From Strobilurus pachycystidiatus (taxonomy: Eukaryota; Basidiomycota; Agaricomycetes; Agaricales; Physalacriaceae), in the NCBI GenBank assembly GCA_019915135.1, contig JAHLMK010000008.1:186001-250000 (forward strand): a DNA stretch of 64,000 bases, given 5' to 3'. Below the pieces are notes generated by a model. It had not been told where the DNA came from. It saw only the letters and a list, made by a program, of their open reading frames with translations, and searched no databases. Position numbers and translations under genes: made by a program. Shown piece by piece: positions 46,480 to 57,710 of the stretch. How positions within the stretch are numbered: the first letter of the stretch is position 1; every line of letters starts with the position of its first letter.

Positions 46480-47629
46480 TTACGCGCTGCTTGCACGATT
46501 GTGCCCCCGATCCCGACGATGGCGATCAAGTGATGTCCGGTGTGCGTACTCTTTCCCGCATCCGGCAAAATTGCAGCGGTATACATAATTCAAGTGCTCT
46601 CTCTGGATATGTTCTACCACAAGAGGCTTAGTATGCATCATGCCGGTCAAGGAAAGAGGAACGTACTGTCGAGAGAAGCTTTGGTTGTGTACGTCGCCCA
46701 GTAGCATGTCGGACAAACAAAGGGCGCCTCGTTCATCCGCCTCTTCTCGATGGCGTTGTTATCTCTTCCCCTCTTGCGCGGACCTCTGGGGTGCGTCACT
46801 CCCATGACTTGTTGGTCACAATAAGTAGGCGAAGGCCCTGCGTCGGCAACGCTCGTACTGAGGGATCCGTGAGAGCTCATGTTGCCATCGACTTCAATGC
46901 CGTGACCAAATGCTTGTCCGAATTCTTGCCCATACGGCGACGGTCCTAATAGGGCTTCCGATGGGTGCCTTCCATGACTCCACTGTTCGCTCGAAGGGAC
47001 GCTATAGAGAAAGTTATCTGGCATCTGGGCAGGGGGCGGAACCAAGGGAACGAATGAGGATTGCCAGGTGTCAGTGGCAGAATCGTAAGAAGCCGTTCTT
47101 TGAGGTGAAGGATACAGATGGTCGTAGCCGCCGTATGAATGGGTTTCGACTCGGCTCCGGGAAGGGAGTGGATGATATGGAGAGGACACCGTATCAGGTC
47201 CTGTCCTGCAAGTCAGAAGATGGACTCGGTACCCCAAGCTCGAGATGACATACTGCCGTCGTAAACATCGGCGCCCTCCGACACCACGTCGCTTGAGGCA
47301 GCTGAAGAGTAGTCAACAAGTCAAGCACATTTTCAGCAGTCCATTCACAAACCATTGAAGGATGATTGAGGCTGGTGGGTAGGATGTAGTTCGTCGTTTC
47401 CCACCGTATATTGAGTATACTCATCAGTGCCAGACGGATACCCTTGCAACCTGCAATACCAAAGGAAAGTCAGCAGACAGACAGAACGAGACGCAAAAAC
47501 ATCATACAATGGATCGGTGTTGGCATGGAAACTTAAAGGCACCAAGGGTGGATGTCCGGGCTCCTCCTGGTCCAGATAGTACCTCTGAGAGCGCGGAGGG
47601 TCGTTGCTCCATCTTGAACCAGAGTACAT
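46480..47629 (-). CDS. C2H2 zinc-finger transcription factor, 311 aa
   Basis: Five exons: 47508-47629, 47353-47450, 47254-47301, 46667-47200 and 46480-46613, introns 51-57 nt, phases consistent. The N-terminal 230 residues are polar (Ser/Pro/Tyr). A basic patch (RGPRKRGRDNN) leads into two C2H2 fingers. Finger 1 is FVCPTCYWATYTTKASLDKH...H, assembled across the last intron. Finger 2 is YRCNFAGCGKEYAHRTSLDRH..RGH. The protein ends just after the second finger. Two closely spaced fingers at the C-terminus are a common DNA-binding layout in basidiomycete regulators. No known orthologue recognised. The stop at 46480 assumes the last exon is not spliced again. Confidence 0.85.
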
Positions 47630-50600
47630 GGCGCTCTGAATGGACGAGACGCAATTCGCCCTATTATACCAGCGAGATGGGCAGTTTGCGCTTCGGCGGA
47701 GAGGTACACCCCGAACGAACATCAAGACACAGGCGCTGAGAGCATCATCGTTTGGCCCTCAACGTAACGCCAAAATGAACAGACACCAATTTGGCACAAG
47801 ACCGTTGAAGACGGCATCGTCATTCGCACTCACCATGAGCACTTGAAGCTGCATTAATCAAGAGAGGAGTTGATGATATCGAGATAACACTCGCATGTAT
47901 TGGGGCACTGTGAAATGTTCGGTGTCAAGTAGAGGCCCGGAGTGACCCGACTATTGACTGGGAATCAATGAGAGCACAAGGCGAAGGAGCATTGGAGACG
48001 CCTACAGCAGTGCCCCCCAGATTGGAGACGGGTTCGAGACCAGTTTGTGTCCATCATTAGTGATTGGCAGACGCAGGCGGCAGCGGGATCACGGAGCTGA
48101 TCAGCTCATGCGGCCAACAGTTCACAGAATAAGACAGGAACCATAGTAAGTCCCATTGGTAGTATCAAGAGCACGCGAGTCAACTGTCATCCCTGTGTTC
48201 CCGGTGGACAGAACGGCGACCGACAACAAGATGTGCGGTTTGGCGCGCTTAGCTGCTCCCGTTAAAGTGGTCAAAGTGGCCCAACCAAGTAAGAGCCTTT
48301 AAGGGCAGATCAATCGAAGACTGACCTTCTAATAGGGTACAGGGTGCTTTGATAGTGAAAATTGATAACAAGACACCCAGTTTGTGAGCAACGGTATCGC
48401 ATGTGTGCCCGAACTGAGACAAGGATAGAGGTATCGATCATGCAAAACTTACCATTAACCAAAGAAGTCGGGATGAGCAAGGCTGTGTTGATTAGGTGCA
48501 TCTATCTGACGTCGAGACCAAATTCGAAGTGCGGCTATGGATCGCCGCCCGCCACATACCCAAGTCGGCATTCGGAGCATCGAAGAAGACGGGGCGGCGC
48601 TGTGCCCGAGTGTGTAGGTGAATATTAGACTGTGCCTTTGAGGCACGGTTTCAATGCAGCAAGTTGGCTGTTAACGCCCGAAATCCCGCCGCCTCGCGTA
48701 TAGTCCTGTCCGCCGACCGGGATTGAGTTCCACATGGATACAGTACAAAGACATAGTGATGGAGAACAGTGGCGCGTATGAGATAAGCCCGAATGACATT
48801 CTAAGCGATGAGTCCGCGGTGAGTCCGTCGTCATTTACTAGGCGCAAAACATCGTGATTCTAGTCGTTCAGAATAGCGAAAAGGGTTGACGTTGGAGCGG
48901 CGACTTGCCATAAAAGATAGAGAGCGCAGTTGCGCCCACAGACTGAGCTAACTAGAAGACGGCGAGCCTTGGGCTCCGAACTCGACCAGTCATCGCAATA
49001 TGTATACAACAGCCCGCCTCCACGGCCCTCCAGAGGTAAGTGTCCAACAGCGACAGCACCTAGATGAAAATTTATTAGAGAGGAGAGGGATGAATCACAG
49101 CGAGCAGCTCATATGCGCAAACGTATCGATTTGCAGCGCAGTGACTCGGAGGCAGGTTGAGAACTTGAACGGTGGACGGACTGAGGGAGAGTCGGACGTT
49201 GAAGGGGACTCGTCAGTGGGCAGAGACATTGGGCGCAGAATTGGCGTGGAAGTACGCATGAGACGCCATAGGCAGCAATATTCGGCGTCGAAGCATCGTC
49301 GTAGTATATGTATATGGGTGCTGACAGTGCCCAGATAGAGATCCGGGCCGATCTTCCGAAATGAGGCGGGCACGGGGCGCCGACCCTCGGCCGACCCCGC
49401 TTGACTTTCGTCATCCACGAGCACAACGTTGCTGTCTTTCACTATCAGGCTGCATGCGCTCAATAATGTCTGATTTCTTACGACCGATTCTGACAAGACA
49501 GTGCGACGACTTGGAACTCACAATACATCGATCTGTAGACTCGAAACCGTCCCATGCGAGGCCTCAGTATTAGCGTCCGTCCTGGACATAAATCGAGATT
49601 TTCTGATGCACCACCAATTTCCATTGTGTGCTGAGATTTGCTTCATGTGTGGCGGTGTTGCCGAGCTCGGCGAGCCGTGCCGCCGGTACCGAGACCGGTA
49701 CCACCGGTCCACCGCACTGGGCTCAGTCATGCTTCGAGCTTGGGTCCCGTTGCAAACTGCTAAGTTTTGAATGACCACCTCTGTGTAGTGGGAGGTGCTC
49801 CTGCAGAGTGCCGTGAGGAGGGATCCCGCCGAATCCCGCGGCTCCCGCCTTGACTTCTTGGATACTGACAAGGCTCAAGGTGCATTGCTCTTCAATCTTA
49901 GTACGCGCCTGTATCTTCTGAGTGCTTAGGGCATGTCTCTCTTCATTACTGCCTGCCATACAGCTTGTGTGCATCCCAGCCTGCCTGCCATCTTGAAAGG
50001 TGGTAAGTATGAGGCACCTTCACGGATATGGGCCTATGTACGACAGACCCCCGAGGCATTGACACAATCCGCCACTGTAAACATTATAGGCAACATCATC
50101 TGTCTTGCAAACACTGGCATGCCATGCCGCCGCTCTCACCACTGCGGTGACCGCGCTAATGAGAGCAGCTTGTCCCTTATGCCCGCTGCCAGTGCAACGG
50201 CGGTCCTTATCACGTTGATTCTTGAACGCTTTCGACCGTTGACTGCTGCCAGTGTAGAGTATCCAGACGGAAGCTTCAGTTCTCAAAGTTCATCTTTGCC
50301 CATTGCCATGCGTCCGTGCCCTTCTCCTTCAAGGGAGGGGGGATGTTGTTGACATGTGCCACAACTTTACCTCCTTCCAAATCAATGCGGAACACATACG
50401 CAAAGCTTGCGCCCTTGCCAAATGACGGTCTGAAGGATCTATGGTGCGTAAGGATACAGCAGTTGTATAGAAAGCTGCAGTACTCCTGACCTTGGCGGTG
50501 CCATTGACATCCAAGACGGCGACATACAACTTTTTGTCGCCCTTGAAGTGTTGCTGAGTTATGTCGATTGCGTGGCAGACGGTTTGTACTTACCCTTCAG

Positions 50601-51440
50601 CACAAAGAATGTTGTAAAAGTGTACTTAAATATGAAGCACTTACATGTGCACAGTAAAGAAGCATCTGAAGTCCTCTCAGAGAACTGCCAGTGAGCACGT
50701 ACACCCGGAGCTGTCCCGCTTCCCGATAAGGTGTGCTTGTCTTGTGTTGGTCTGGTCAGGGAGAATGATAAACACAGCTCTTAGCATGACAGAGAAAGGC
50801 AGCAAAGGCCGCTACTTGGGAAGTGAGGTTCAGAGCCTTGAAGGGGCCGGGGCGCACCCTGAGCGCATCCCGACCATCCGAGCTTCCTATATTAGGCAAT
50901 TGATGACAGGCACAGTGCTGACAGGGCATCACATGTCAAATTTGATGCGCCACACAAGAGGCAAATTTGACGATCAAAACGAAATCAGACCCCAAGTACC
51001 GAAAATTTGACCATAACCTGAATTTTGATTTTTGTCCAATACGGACACTCATACCTCAGGCGATGGCGATCGATCTTTCTCACCACTGGTATTTGGTTAA
51101 GACACATTGAAATGGCTACTCCGGTTGACTCATATGTTTGCTTCTACCCTCCCAGTCCAAACAACCCTACTAGAAGTTGAATTATTGTCTCGTGAGCTTT
51201 TCAAGTAAATACAGAGAGACCATATCGACGGGCCCAAGCTATCGAAGCCAAGGAAATGCAAACTTGGTACTCAAGATCTCTTTTGAGGCATGCCCAAGAG
51301 CCCAACAGAACGGTAGCTCAACACACGTCAAAATGTTACGGCAACAAGCATTCAATGCCCGCGCTGCTTCCAGTGGCAAAAAACGGTACAGATCGTGCTT
51401 CAGGACATGAGCCCTCTCTCTTCCCAGCACTTCCAGGGAG
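47630..51440. other. Gene-poor 3.8-kb region
   Basis: Many short frames on both strands but no motif, splice chain or ATG frame with supported content. AT content rises after about 50.3 kb. Minus-strand pieces around 50.3-50.5 kb (AVLDVNGTAKV) look faintly coding and might be a decayed element. Confidence 0.4.
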
Positions 51441-52330
51441 ATGGCAGACGATCATTCCGATGTGGCGCCATTGTTTGTCCTCGCAGGGCGAGCCGGCAAT
51501 GCCAGTGGTGACTATCATAATGCGTCGTCAGTCCGTTCTATGACACTGATATTCTCCAGACTTCGAATTCGATGCCAATCAACAATGGTACACTCCAAAT
51601 CCCGAATTAGACGATGCTATCGACGCCTTCGAATCGCGAGTGCTACCGCCAGTGCCCGCCGGGAAATTTAGCCTGGGGATGAAAGTCTGGCATCCTGATA
51701 GACCGCGCGAGCTCGGGACGATTGTTGACATCCACACCTCACTTCTCAGCGTGAGATACCGCGACTCGGACGACGATGAGGTCTTCGTTCCTTGGGGCCA
51801 AGTCGACGTTATCCGCATCGGATGTTTTGTGAGTACTTTGACGTCTTCAGCGCGGGTCTCCGTATCCGGCTGGGTGACGGCCATCCACGGAGATACGGTG
51901 ACCTTGCTGAGGAGAGACAATAGTGGACATATCATTCTTGAAGTATGTTATACCATCCAGCCTCTTCTTCAGCGCCACTGACGTCTGTTAAAAGCCTCCG
52001 AGGACAGTATCCATCGAAAAGCTCACAATTACAACGCCTTCGTGGTGCCGTCAACACAGGGAGTGGAACAGTATGCCCTGGGTTGGACTTACTGTCCAGA
52101 TCACGGATCGTAAACACCACCTGTTTGCGAAGCGTCTGACTGTCTTGACCATTCGCTTCGCACGTACAGAGCTTGATAACTTCACTGTTCTGCTCATTGG
52201 GGTTGAGGCAGACAAGAAGACAAGGCTCTCTCTGAAGTTTTGGCGGGTCTGGGTAGGCTACGAGCATATCATTGAGGAAAGGTGTGTAATTTATCGTAGA
52301 CTTCAGAGTGTACATAAGAACACTATCTAG
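51441..52330 (+). CDS. KOW-like hypothetical protein, 260 aa
   Basis: Three exons, 51441-51504, 51560-51942 and 51995-52330, introns 55 and 52 nt, phases close. The centre has SH3-like/KOW-type strands: FSLGMKVWHPDRPRELGTIV, then a second copy SGWVTAIHGDTVTLLRRDNSGH. A further segment, MPWVGLTVQI, ends the recognisable part. Repeated KOW-like modules like these occur in a multi-copy Agaricomycete family with partial similarity to Spt5. The present gene is short, and its last 60 residues look degraded compared with the expected pattern, so it may be a truncated member. No enzyme motif is present; RNA or protein binding is inference. Confidence 0.55.
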
Positions 52331-52577
52331 GACTAAACTGCGCCTTCTGGCATATCAGCCTCTTCGTGGCTATTGGAGGGTTAACGGCCCAACTGATGAG
52401 TTGATTAGAGGGGAAATCAGACAGAATTGGGGCTCAATTTGTCTTTGAATAGGTTCATCCGTTCAACTAGCCAAGTCTAGCATTCATTTGAATAGGAAAA
52501 GATACATGGATAGCATTAAGACCAATGATACATGAATGACTGAGTATCATAATTTGCCGATGACCTTGACCCAGACC
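52331..52577. other. Convergent intergenic region
   Basis: Short gap between the KOW-like gene (plus) and the C2H2/RG gene (minus). Confidence 0.45.
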
Positions 52578-53417
52578 TCAAGACACACTCCCTCTCCCTA
52601 TTCCTCGTCTTCCCCTGCCTCTTCCTCTTCCTCTTCCTCTCCCTCTCCCGGTGTACACATTCTTCTCTGGATCTATAATATGACGCAGAAGGGCTCTCAA
52701 AACACCACCGGCATTTGCATTTTCCAGAGGAAAAAACTTTCCAGTAGCTCTGGTGTACTCGCTGAGTGCAAAAACATCCGGGAAGATTGCTACTGGCTCC
52801 CCAGTGGATGGTGTTTCAACGAGGTCCACAATGTTTACTTGTGTATCTTGGACTACCTAACACACAACAAATGGTCAGCAAGGGATTGTGGTGGAGCAGG
52901 ACATGCCCACCCTCATACATTCGCCTAATGTGTCCGGTATGGGGGCGATGTGCAGCACCTGGCAAAGCTTGACCCAAGCTGTGATGTCGTTGATATCTGT
53001 CCCGTATATATCGTTGAACTGGAGTACAAGGGCGTCCTTGAGCCGCTCGCGAGCTTCTCTCTTCCTTGGGTCGTCACGATACCACCCTTGTTGGTCGCAG
53101 AGTGCGTAAAATTGGGTCATGACGGGTAGAGAGGGATCGTAGTTGAAAGTCGGGTAGCCCGCGAAGAATATATCAAGGTGGGTCAGTGGCCCTGGGGGAT
53201 CCCCATTGCAGATATGCTGAGCAAGAGCGACACAGTTCATTAACACCACAGCTGGAGGATCAAGGATTCGACATCGCACCTGATGCAACGCTATGTGAGA
53301 GCTGAACAGCGTGTAACATTGCTCACAGTAGGAATGGTCCTGCTTATCGCGACAATGACGATGAAGAGCGTCGTCGGAGACAAATTGTCGCAGACATTGA
53401 GAACACTGGCGTGCCAT
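52578..53417 (-). CDS. C2H2-type protein with Arg-Gly tail, 261 aa
   Basis: Two exons, 52911-53417 and 52578-52856, 54-nt intron in phase 0. It begins directly with a zinc-finger pair, CSQCLRQFVSDDALHRHCRDKQDH and then CEQCYTLFSSHIALHQ. A conserved helical domain follows (MTQFYALCDQQGW, EARERLKDALVLQFNDIYG, DINDITAWVKLCQVLHI, VNIVDLVETP). A Pro/Phe segment (AIFPDVFALSEYTRATGKFFPL) comes next, ending with about seven RG repeats. The helical block after degenerate fingers is a pattern I associate with Agaricomycete-specific proteins of unknown role. RG repeats often bind RNA and are methylated on Arg, so RNA binding is a reasonable inference. Confidence 0.75.
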
Positions 53418-54983
53418 GTCTCGGTCGTAGTGGGATCCGGTTGGGATGATTCGTTGCCCCGAGTTCGTGTGAAGCTAGGAAGCCCGCTTGTATACAGGCA
53501 GCCTGCCTGTTTACACTCCGCGAATGTATTAGGTTTCTCCGGCATGTATATCACATTGACCAATCGACTTCCACACCTCGTCCTCTCATCATCAGCTGTC
53601 CTGCTGACGGCACTCTTATAGTGTTCAAGTCCTAAGCAAGCCCCAAACATGTTCAGGCTGAGGCAGTTGAGCTGAGTCAAGTTCAATTTCGGGGAGAGCA
53701 AACTGGAAAAGCTTAGAGAAGACAAGCATCTCAGTATACTGGAAGAACGGAAACTTGAGCACCAGTAGACAGCTTGTAAAGCCTCCTGAATGGTGCTATC
53801 CGTGATAGTGGTTGCCCCTTCAACACTGAACGTTAAGTTCAAGTTCCAAGGCACCCAGACTCGAGGACAACTCTCAAAGACGCGGATCGCCGTCATAAAT
53901 GTGCGTGCGTCGTTCTAGACTGACGGCACGACTAGTACTGTCCTCGCCGACACCAAGACCTGACTTTGGAAGTGGGACCACCATGAGATGTTGTGCCTTG
54001 CGAGGTTTGCAATATCGGCCGGTTGTTCCACAACGCTATATGCTCGGACCTTTCACATCTACTGACGATCTTCTGGGCGATGATTTACTCTTACCACACG
54101 GGCCCTCTGGACGCTTGGTTTGGAGACCGGGCCCTCCGGCGATTATGTATCTGACAGGGAGAGGCATGTGGCGCATGCGAGCCACGGCAAGGACAATCAA
54201 AATATGCCTGGCCATTCGCACAACGACGGCGCACTCGTATGCTTTTTGTCAATTCTCGAATGAAACGCACATCTTAGAGAAATATCGTATGGTCGCGTAG
54301 TACTCATGGCGCTAGTTTGGCAGTGTTCTGCCGAGTCTCGACATCACACATCTTCTCTCTGTGCCTCTGTGCCTTGTGCACCAATAGTCATGCGAGATTG
54401 TTTGGCAACGGATACCTAGACTCTAGGGTTTGCTGAGAATACAGTTTGTGTATATAGTTCAAACGAAAGGTCGAAAGGTTGAAGTACGTGCCGTCGAAGC
54501 GAGGGGTACATGTCGGGCAGTCACGGGTGTGAGGTTGACGTCTTTCGCATATCAGAGAACAGAGAGACGCGAACGTCAGGGGGAGGGAAGCGAAGCCTAG
54601 TCAAGCACGCCAAGAATCACGTCCATACATCTGGAAGGAAGGTAGACGCCGTCCTGTGGTCTTAGCATGTGGCGTGCAGGGCGTTCGACCGTGGTGTGTG
54701 CGCCTACCATATGGTCCGCTATACTGGTGTGGTATTTCCAGTCACGATTGAGAGATCCCCAAAGCTCTATTCTGGGCTGAGAGTCTGTGTGACCCGCTCG
54801 ACGAGCTTCCGACTCATTGAGCTGAGCACGAAAGCGTGATTCGACGACAAGATCAGGGCAAGAACTTCGGACCCTGGATTCAAATGCTGAATTGATGGCC
54901 AATCCCAAAATAGTAAGTAACGGTCACACGCGCGTCTGCCTCACACGTCCATTTAGTTAAGAGTGCTTCTCAAGGCAGGCAGG
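53418..54983. other. Intergenic, no supported gene
   Basis: A minus-strand ATG frame at 53291-53896 (201 aa) has a leucine-rich part reminiscent of F-box/LRR proteins, but it overlaps the C2H2/RG start. Another at 54597-54908 (103 aa) has no motif. Neither is counted. Confidence 0.4.
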
Positions 54984-56932
54984 ATGCTGTCAACCCAGAC
55001 AAGAGCGACACTCATTCGGAATCGACACCTGCCTCGCCTCCTACCGCTGCCACTGACCGCCTCCATGTCCACCGCTCGCGTCGTCCCACACAACCTCAAG
55101 TCCTCTTCTGAATTATGGGACACCGCGCCCTCTGGAAAGAATCCAGCAAAAGTCGGCACTACTAGAATCTTCTATAACACTGCGCCCAACGAGCTCACTG
55201 TACTCTCATCACTGGGAGACGGTTTCGAAGACAAAATTGGCAACCCGAAGCGGGAGCTTGTTCGCAAGGCCGTCGGAAGCGCTGTCAAGGCCGTCAAGGC
55301 GCTTGATGGCGTCAATGCCGTCAAGGTCGACGCGACGTCTGACCCCCACGCTGCTGGTCTGCCTTCCCTCCGCACCCTAGTCTCGTCCTTTGACATCCTT
55401 TCAACAATCCAGCCGTCGCAGCCCATCTAGCGGCTTACTCCTTCACGTTGAAGACATCTCCACCCTCGAGATTCAACCCAAATCTCAAAGAGCATCTCCC
55501 TGAAAGGTTCCAGCTCTCCGCAGAGCAATCCTCCAAGGAATGGGATGAAGGTGTTATCTTTGCAGAGGCGCAGAACTTTGCGCGAACCGTTCGTCTTCCA
55601 GCTCATTCACGGCTGAAATGCCCATCTGAAACAATGCAATAGCTCATGGAACTCCCCGCGAACATGATGACGCCCACTGTCTTTACCGAACGCGCCAAGG
55701 ACGGTTTGAAAGGCCTGGACAACGTCGAAATTATCGTTCGCGACGAGAGTAGGCTAATCACAATCCTTCGTATTACTCTCTAACGATGCTAACAGAATGG
55801 GCCGAAAAGAAGGGAATGAACTCGTTCCTTTCTGTCACCCATGGAACATCTGAACCGGCCAAATTCCTCGAGATGTAGGTTACTATGTCGTCTCCTACGT
55901 TCTTCGCTCACTAGCCTTCTGTCCATAGACATTACAAAGGTGCGATCTCCAAGGACGAGCAGCCTCTAGCTCTGGTCGGGAAAGGTATCACCTTCGATTC
56001 GGGAGGAATCAGCCTGAAACCTCCGACGGCCATGAAGCTTATGCGGGGTGATATGGGTACGCTAGTCTCATTTCGCCAAAAGCATAATCAACTGACTATA
56101 ACTCTTCCGTAGGTGGTGCTGCCACAGTTGTTGGAGCAACACTTGCCATCGCAAAGTTGAAGCTCCCCGTCAACCTGGTGACAATTACACCCTTGACAGA
56201 GAACATGCCTGGCGTAAGTTTTCCCCAACTCTCTCGAATGGCTGTAATTCTAATCTTCGCTACAGCCAAGCGCAACCAAGCCTGGCGACATGTACGCTTG
56301 TGAACTCATTTTCCGCTCTCTGCACTATCATTGAAACACCCCCAGCGTCTACGCTATGAACGGCAAGTCGATTGAAGTCGACAACACTGACGCCGAGGGC
56401 CGCCTTGTCCTTGCCGACGCCATCTACTACGCCTCCACCGAATACAAGCCCCACACCCTCATCGACGTCGCAACCCTCACCGGCGCTATAGTCGTGGCCG
56501 TCGGAGAACTCTACTCTGGCGTTTTCACCAACTCGACTGCACTCTGGAATGCCCTGAACAAAGCCGGCGAGAAGGAGCATGACAAGTTTTGGAGGATGCC
56601 GCTGGATGAGGACTATGGGGAGCAGATCTACAAGTCCAATGCTGATCTTCAGAACGTGCGTGTGGATGTATTGTACGTTGGACGACCAAGCTGATCTTCA
56701 TGACTAGACTGGCGGGAAGGACGCGGGCAGCTGCACGGCTGCCTTGTTCTTGAAGCATTTCGTAGATGGGGTCGACTCGGACTCGGACTCCGGTGAGCCA
56801 AAAATCAAGTGGGCACACATCGATATCGCAGGTTCGATGGAGGTGACGCGCCCGACTCCGTACATGGAGAAGGGCATGTCCGGGCGTCCTGTCCGGGCAC
56901 TCGTCGAGTATGTGAAGAATCTCGAAAAGTAA
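54984..56932 (+). CDS. M17 leucine aminopeptidase, 507 aa
   Basis: Nine exons: 54984-55356, 55413-55588, 55643-55748, 55796-55874, 55929-56056, 56113-56213, 56266-56291, 56346-56655 and 56708-56932; introns 47-56 nt, all phases close. M17 landmarks: [11 protein letters not shown], the Lys/Asp metal site [32 protein letters not shown], and the family signature NTDAEGRL at 343-350. [19 protein letters not shown] and TPYMEKG follow. It is a di-zinc exopeptidase that releases N-terminal Leu and similar residues, usually as a hexamer. The first 27 residues are basic and hydrophobic, with Met28 (55065) starting the conserved part. Two starts could thus give mitochondrial and cytosolic forms. Confidence 0.95.
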
Positions 56933-56944
56933 ATCTATATAATC

Positions 56945-57710
56945 GTACGTGGTATCTTGCAAAATGTGGATTATCTCTGAGAGAAATCGGGATACGGCAC
57001 GCCAAAGAATACCCCATCCAAGTCCACACCCTTCCCAATTATCTCGGCCGCCTCTGGACCCTACGTTGGTGAAGTTCGCATGATGTTTGCATTTGATGAG
57101 CGGAAAGTCGGTCGGTCGTGCTGGATGGCACGAAGGGAGCCTGTTAGGCAACCAGTCTGAAGGGTCATGGAAGGAAGTCGCCATGGCGCAGGCTTACCGT
57201 CACGGGCTACGTTGGTAGGTACCGGAAGCAGAAGAGAAGGCTCAGGCGAAACAAGAGATTGTCTTCCCTTCGCCGGGCTTCGATCTGTTCGCGCTTCGGG
57301 CTTGGGGAGACTGACACGTCGGGAAAACCTTCTTCCTGCTTTTCGGCCGCCTTCGAGAGGCCACAACTGTTGGTTTGTGAGGGTAAACGAGAGAAGGGCG
57401 TTAGAGCATGATCTTGCTGCTGTCTCCAACCACGATCGGGTTCTTGCGACCACTGACCAGGGGTGTTTCGCCGTTCTGTTTTAAATCAACAAGCATCAGA
57501 TGCAGAGGATAGACAGTGGATTGTCTGACGCATATCCTCCCTATACACTGAGTAACGGTTGAGTAACGGTAATATTCGACATTGTCGTCGTTGCGCTGAT
57601 GGGCACCAAGCGAATGCTCGTCAAGAGGACACGAGGACGCAATTCTAAGCGTGGGCGGTTCAAGCTGCAAGGGTGGGAAGAGGGATTGCACGATGGACTT
57701 AACGGGAGAT
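56945..57710 (-). pseudogene. Internally deleted Old Yellow Enzyme pseudogene
   Basis: Directly downstream of the aminopeptidase, the minus strand keeps diverged pieces of the OYE gene in order. An N-terminal remnant at about 57540-57710 has lost most frame, but FPPLQLEPPTLR and NDDNVEYYR are recognisable. A piece at about 57290-57370 matches the [15 protein letters not shown] exon. Pieces at about 56960-57150 match the last exon. The flavin-binding middle and the HSAN region are missing and frames are broken. Confidence 0.75.

Noticed and set aside
48021..48050. GGTTCGAGACC resembling a tRNA B box
   Set aside because: No acceptor pairing, A box or T-run at the right distance.
53291..53896. 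201-codon ATG frame with a leucine-rich part
   Set aside because: Might be an F-box/LRR remnant, but it overlaps the start of the better supported C2H2/RG gene on the same strand and no F-box is visible.
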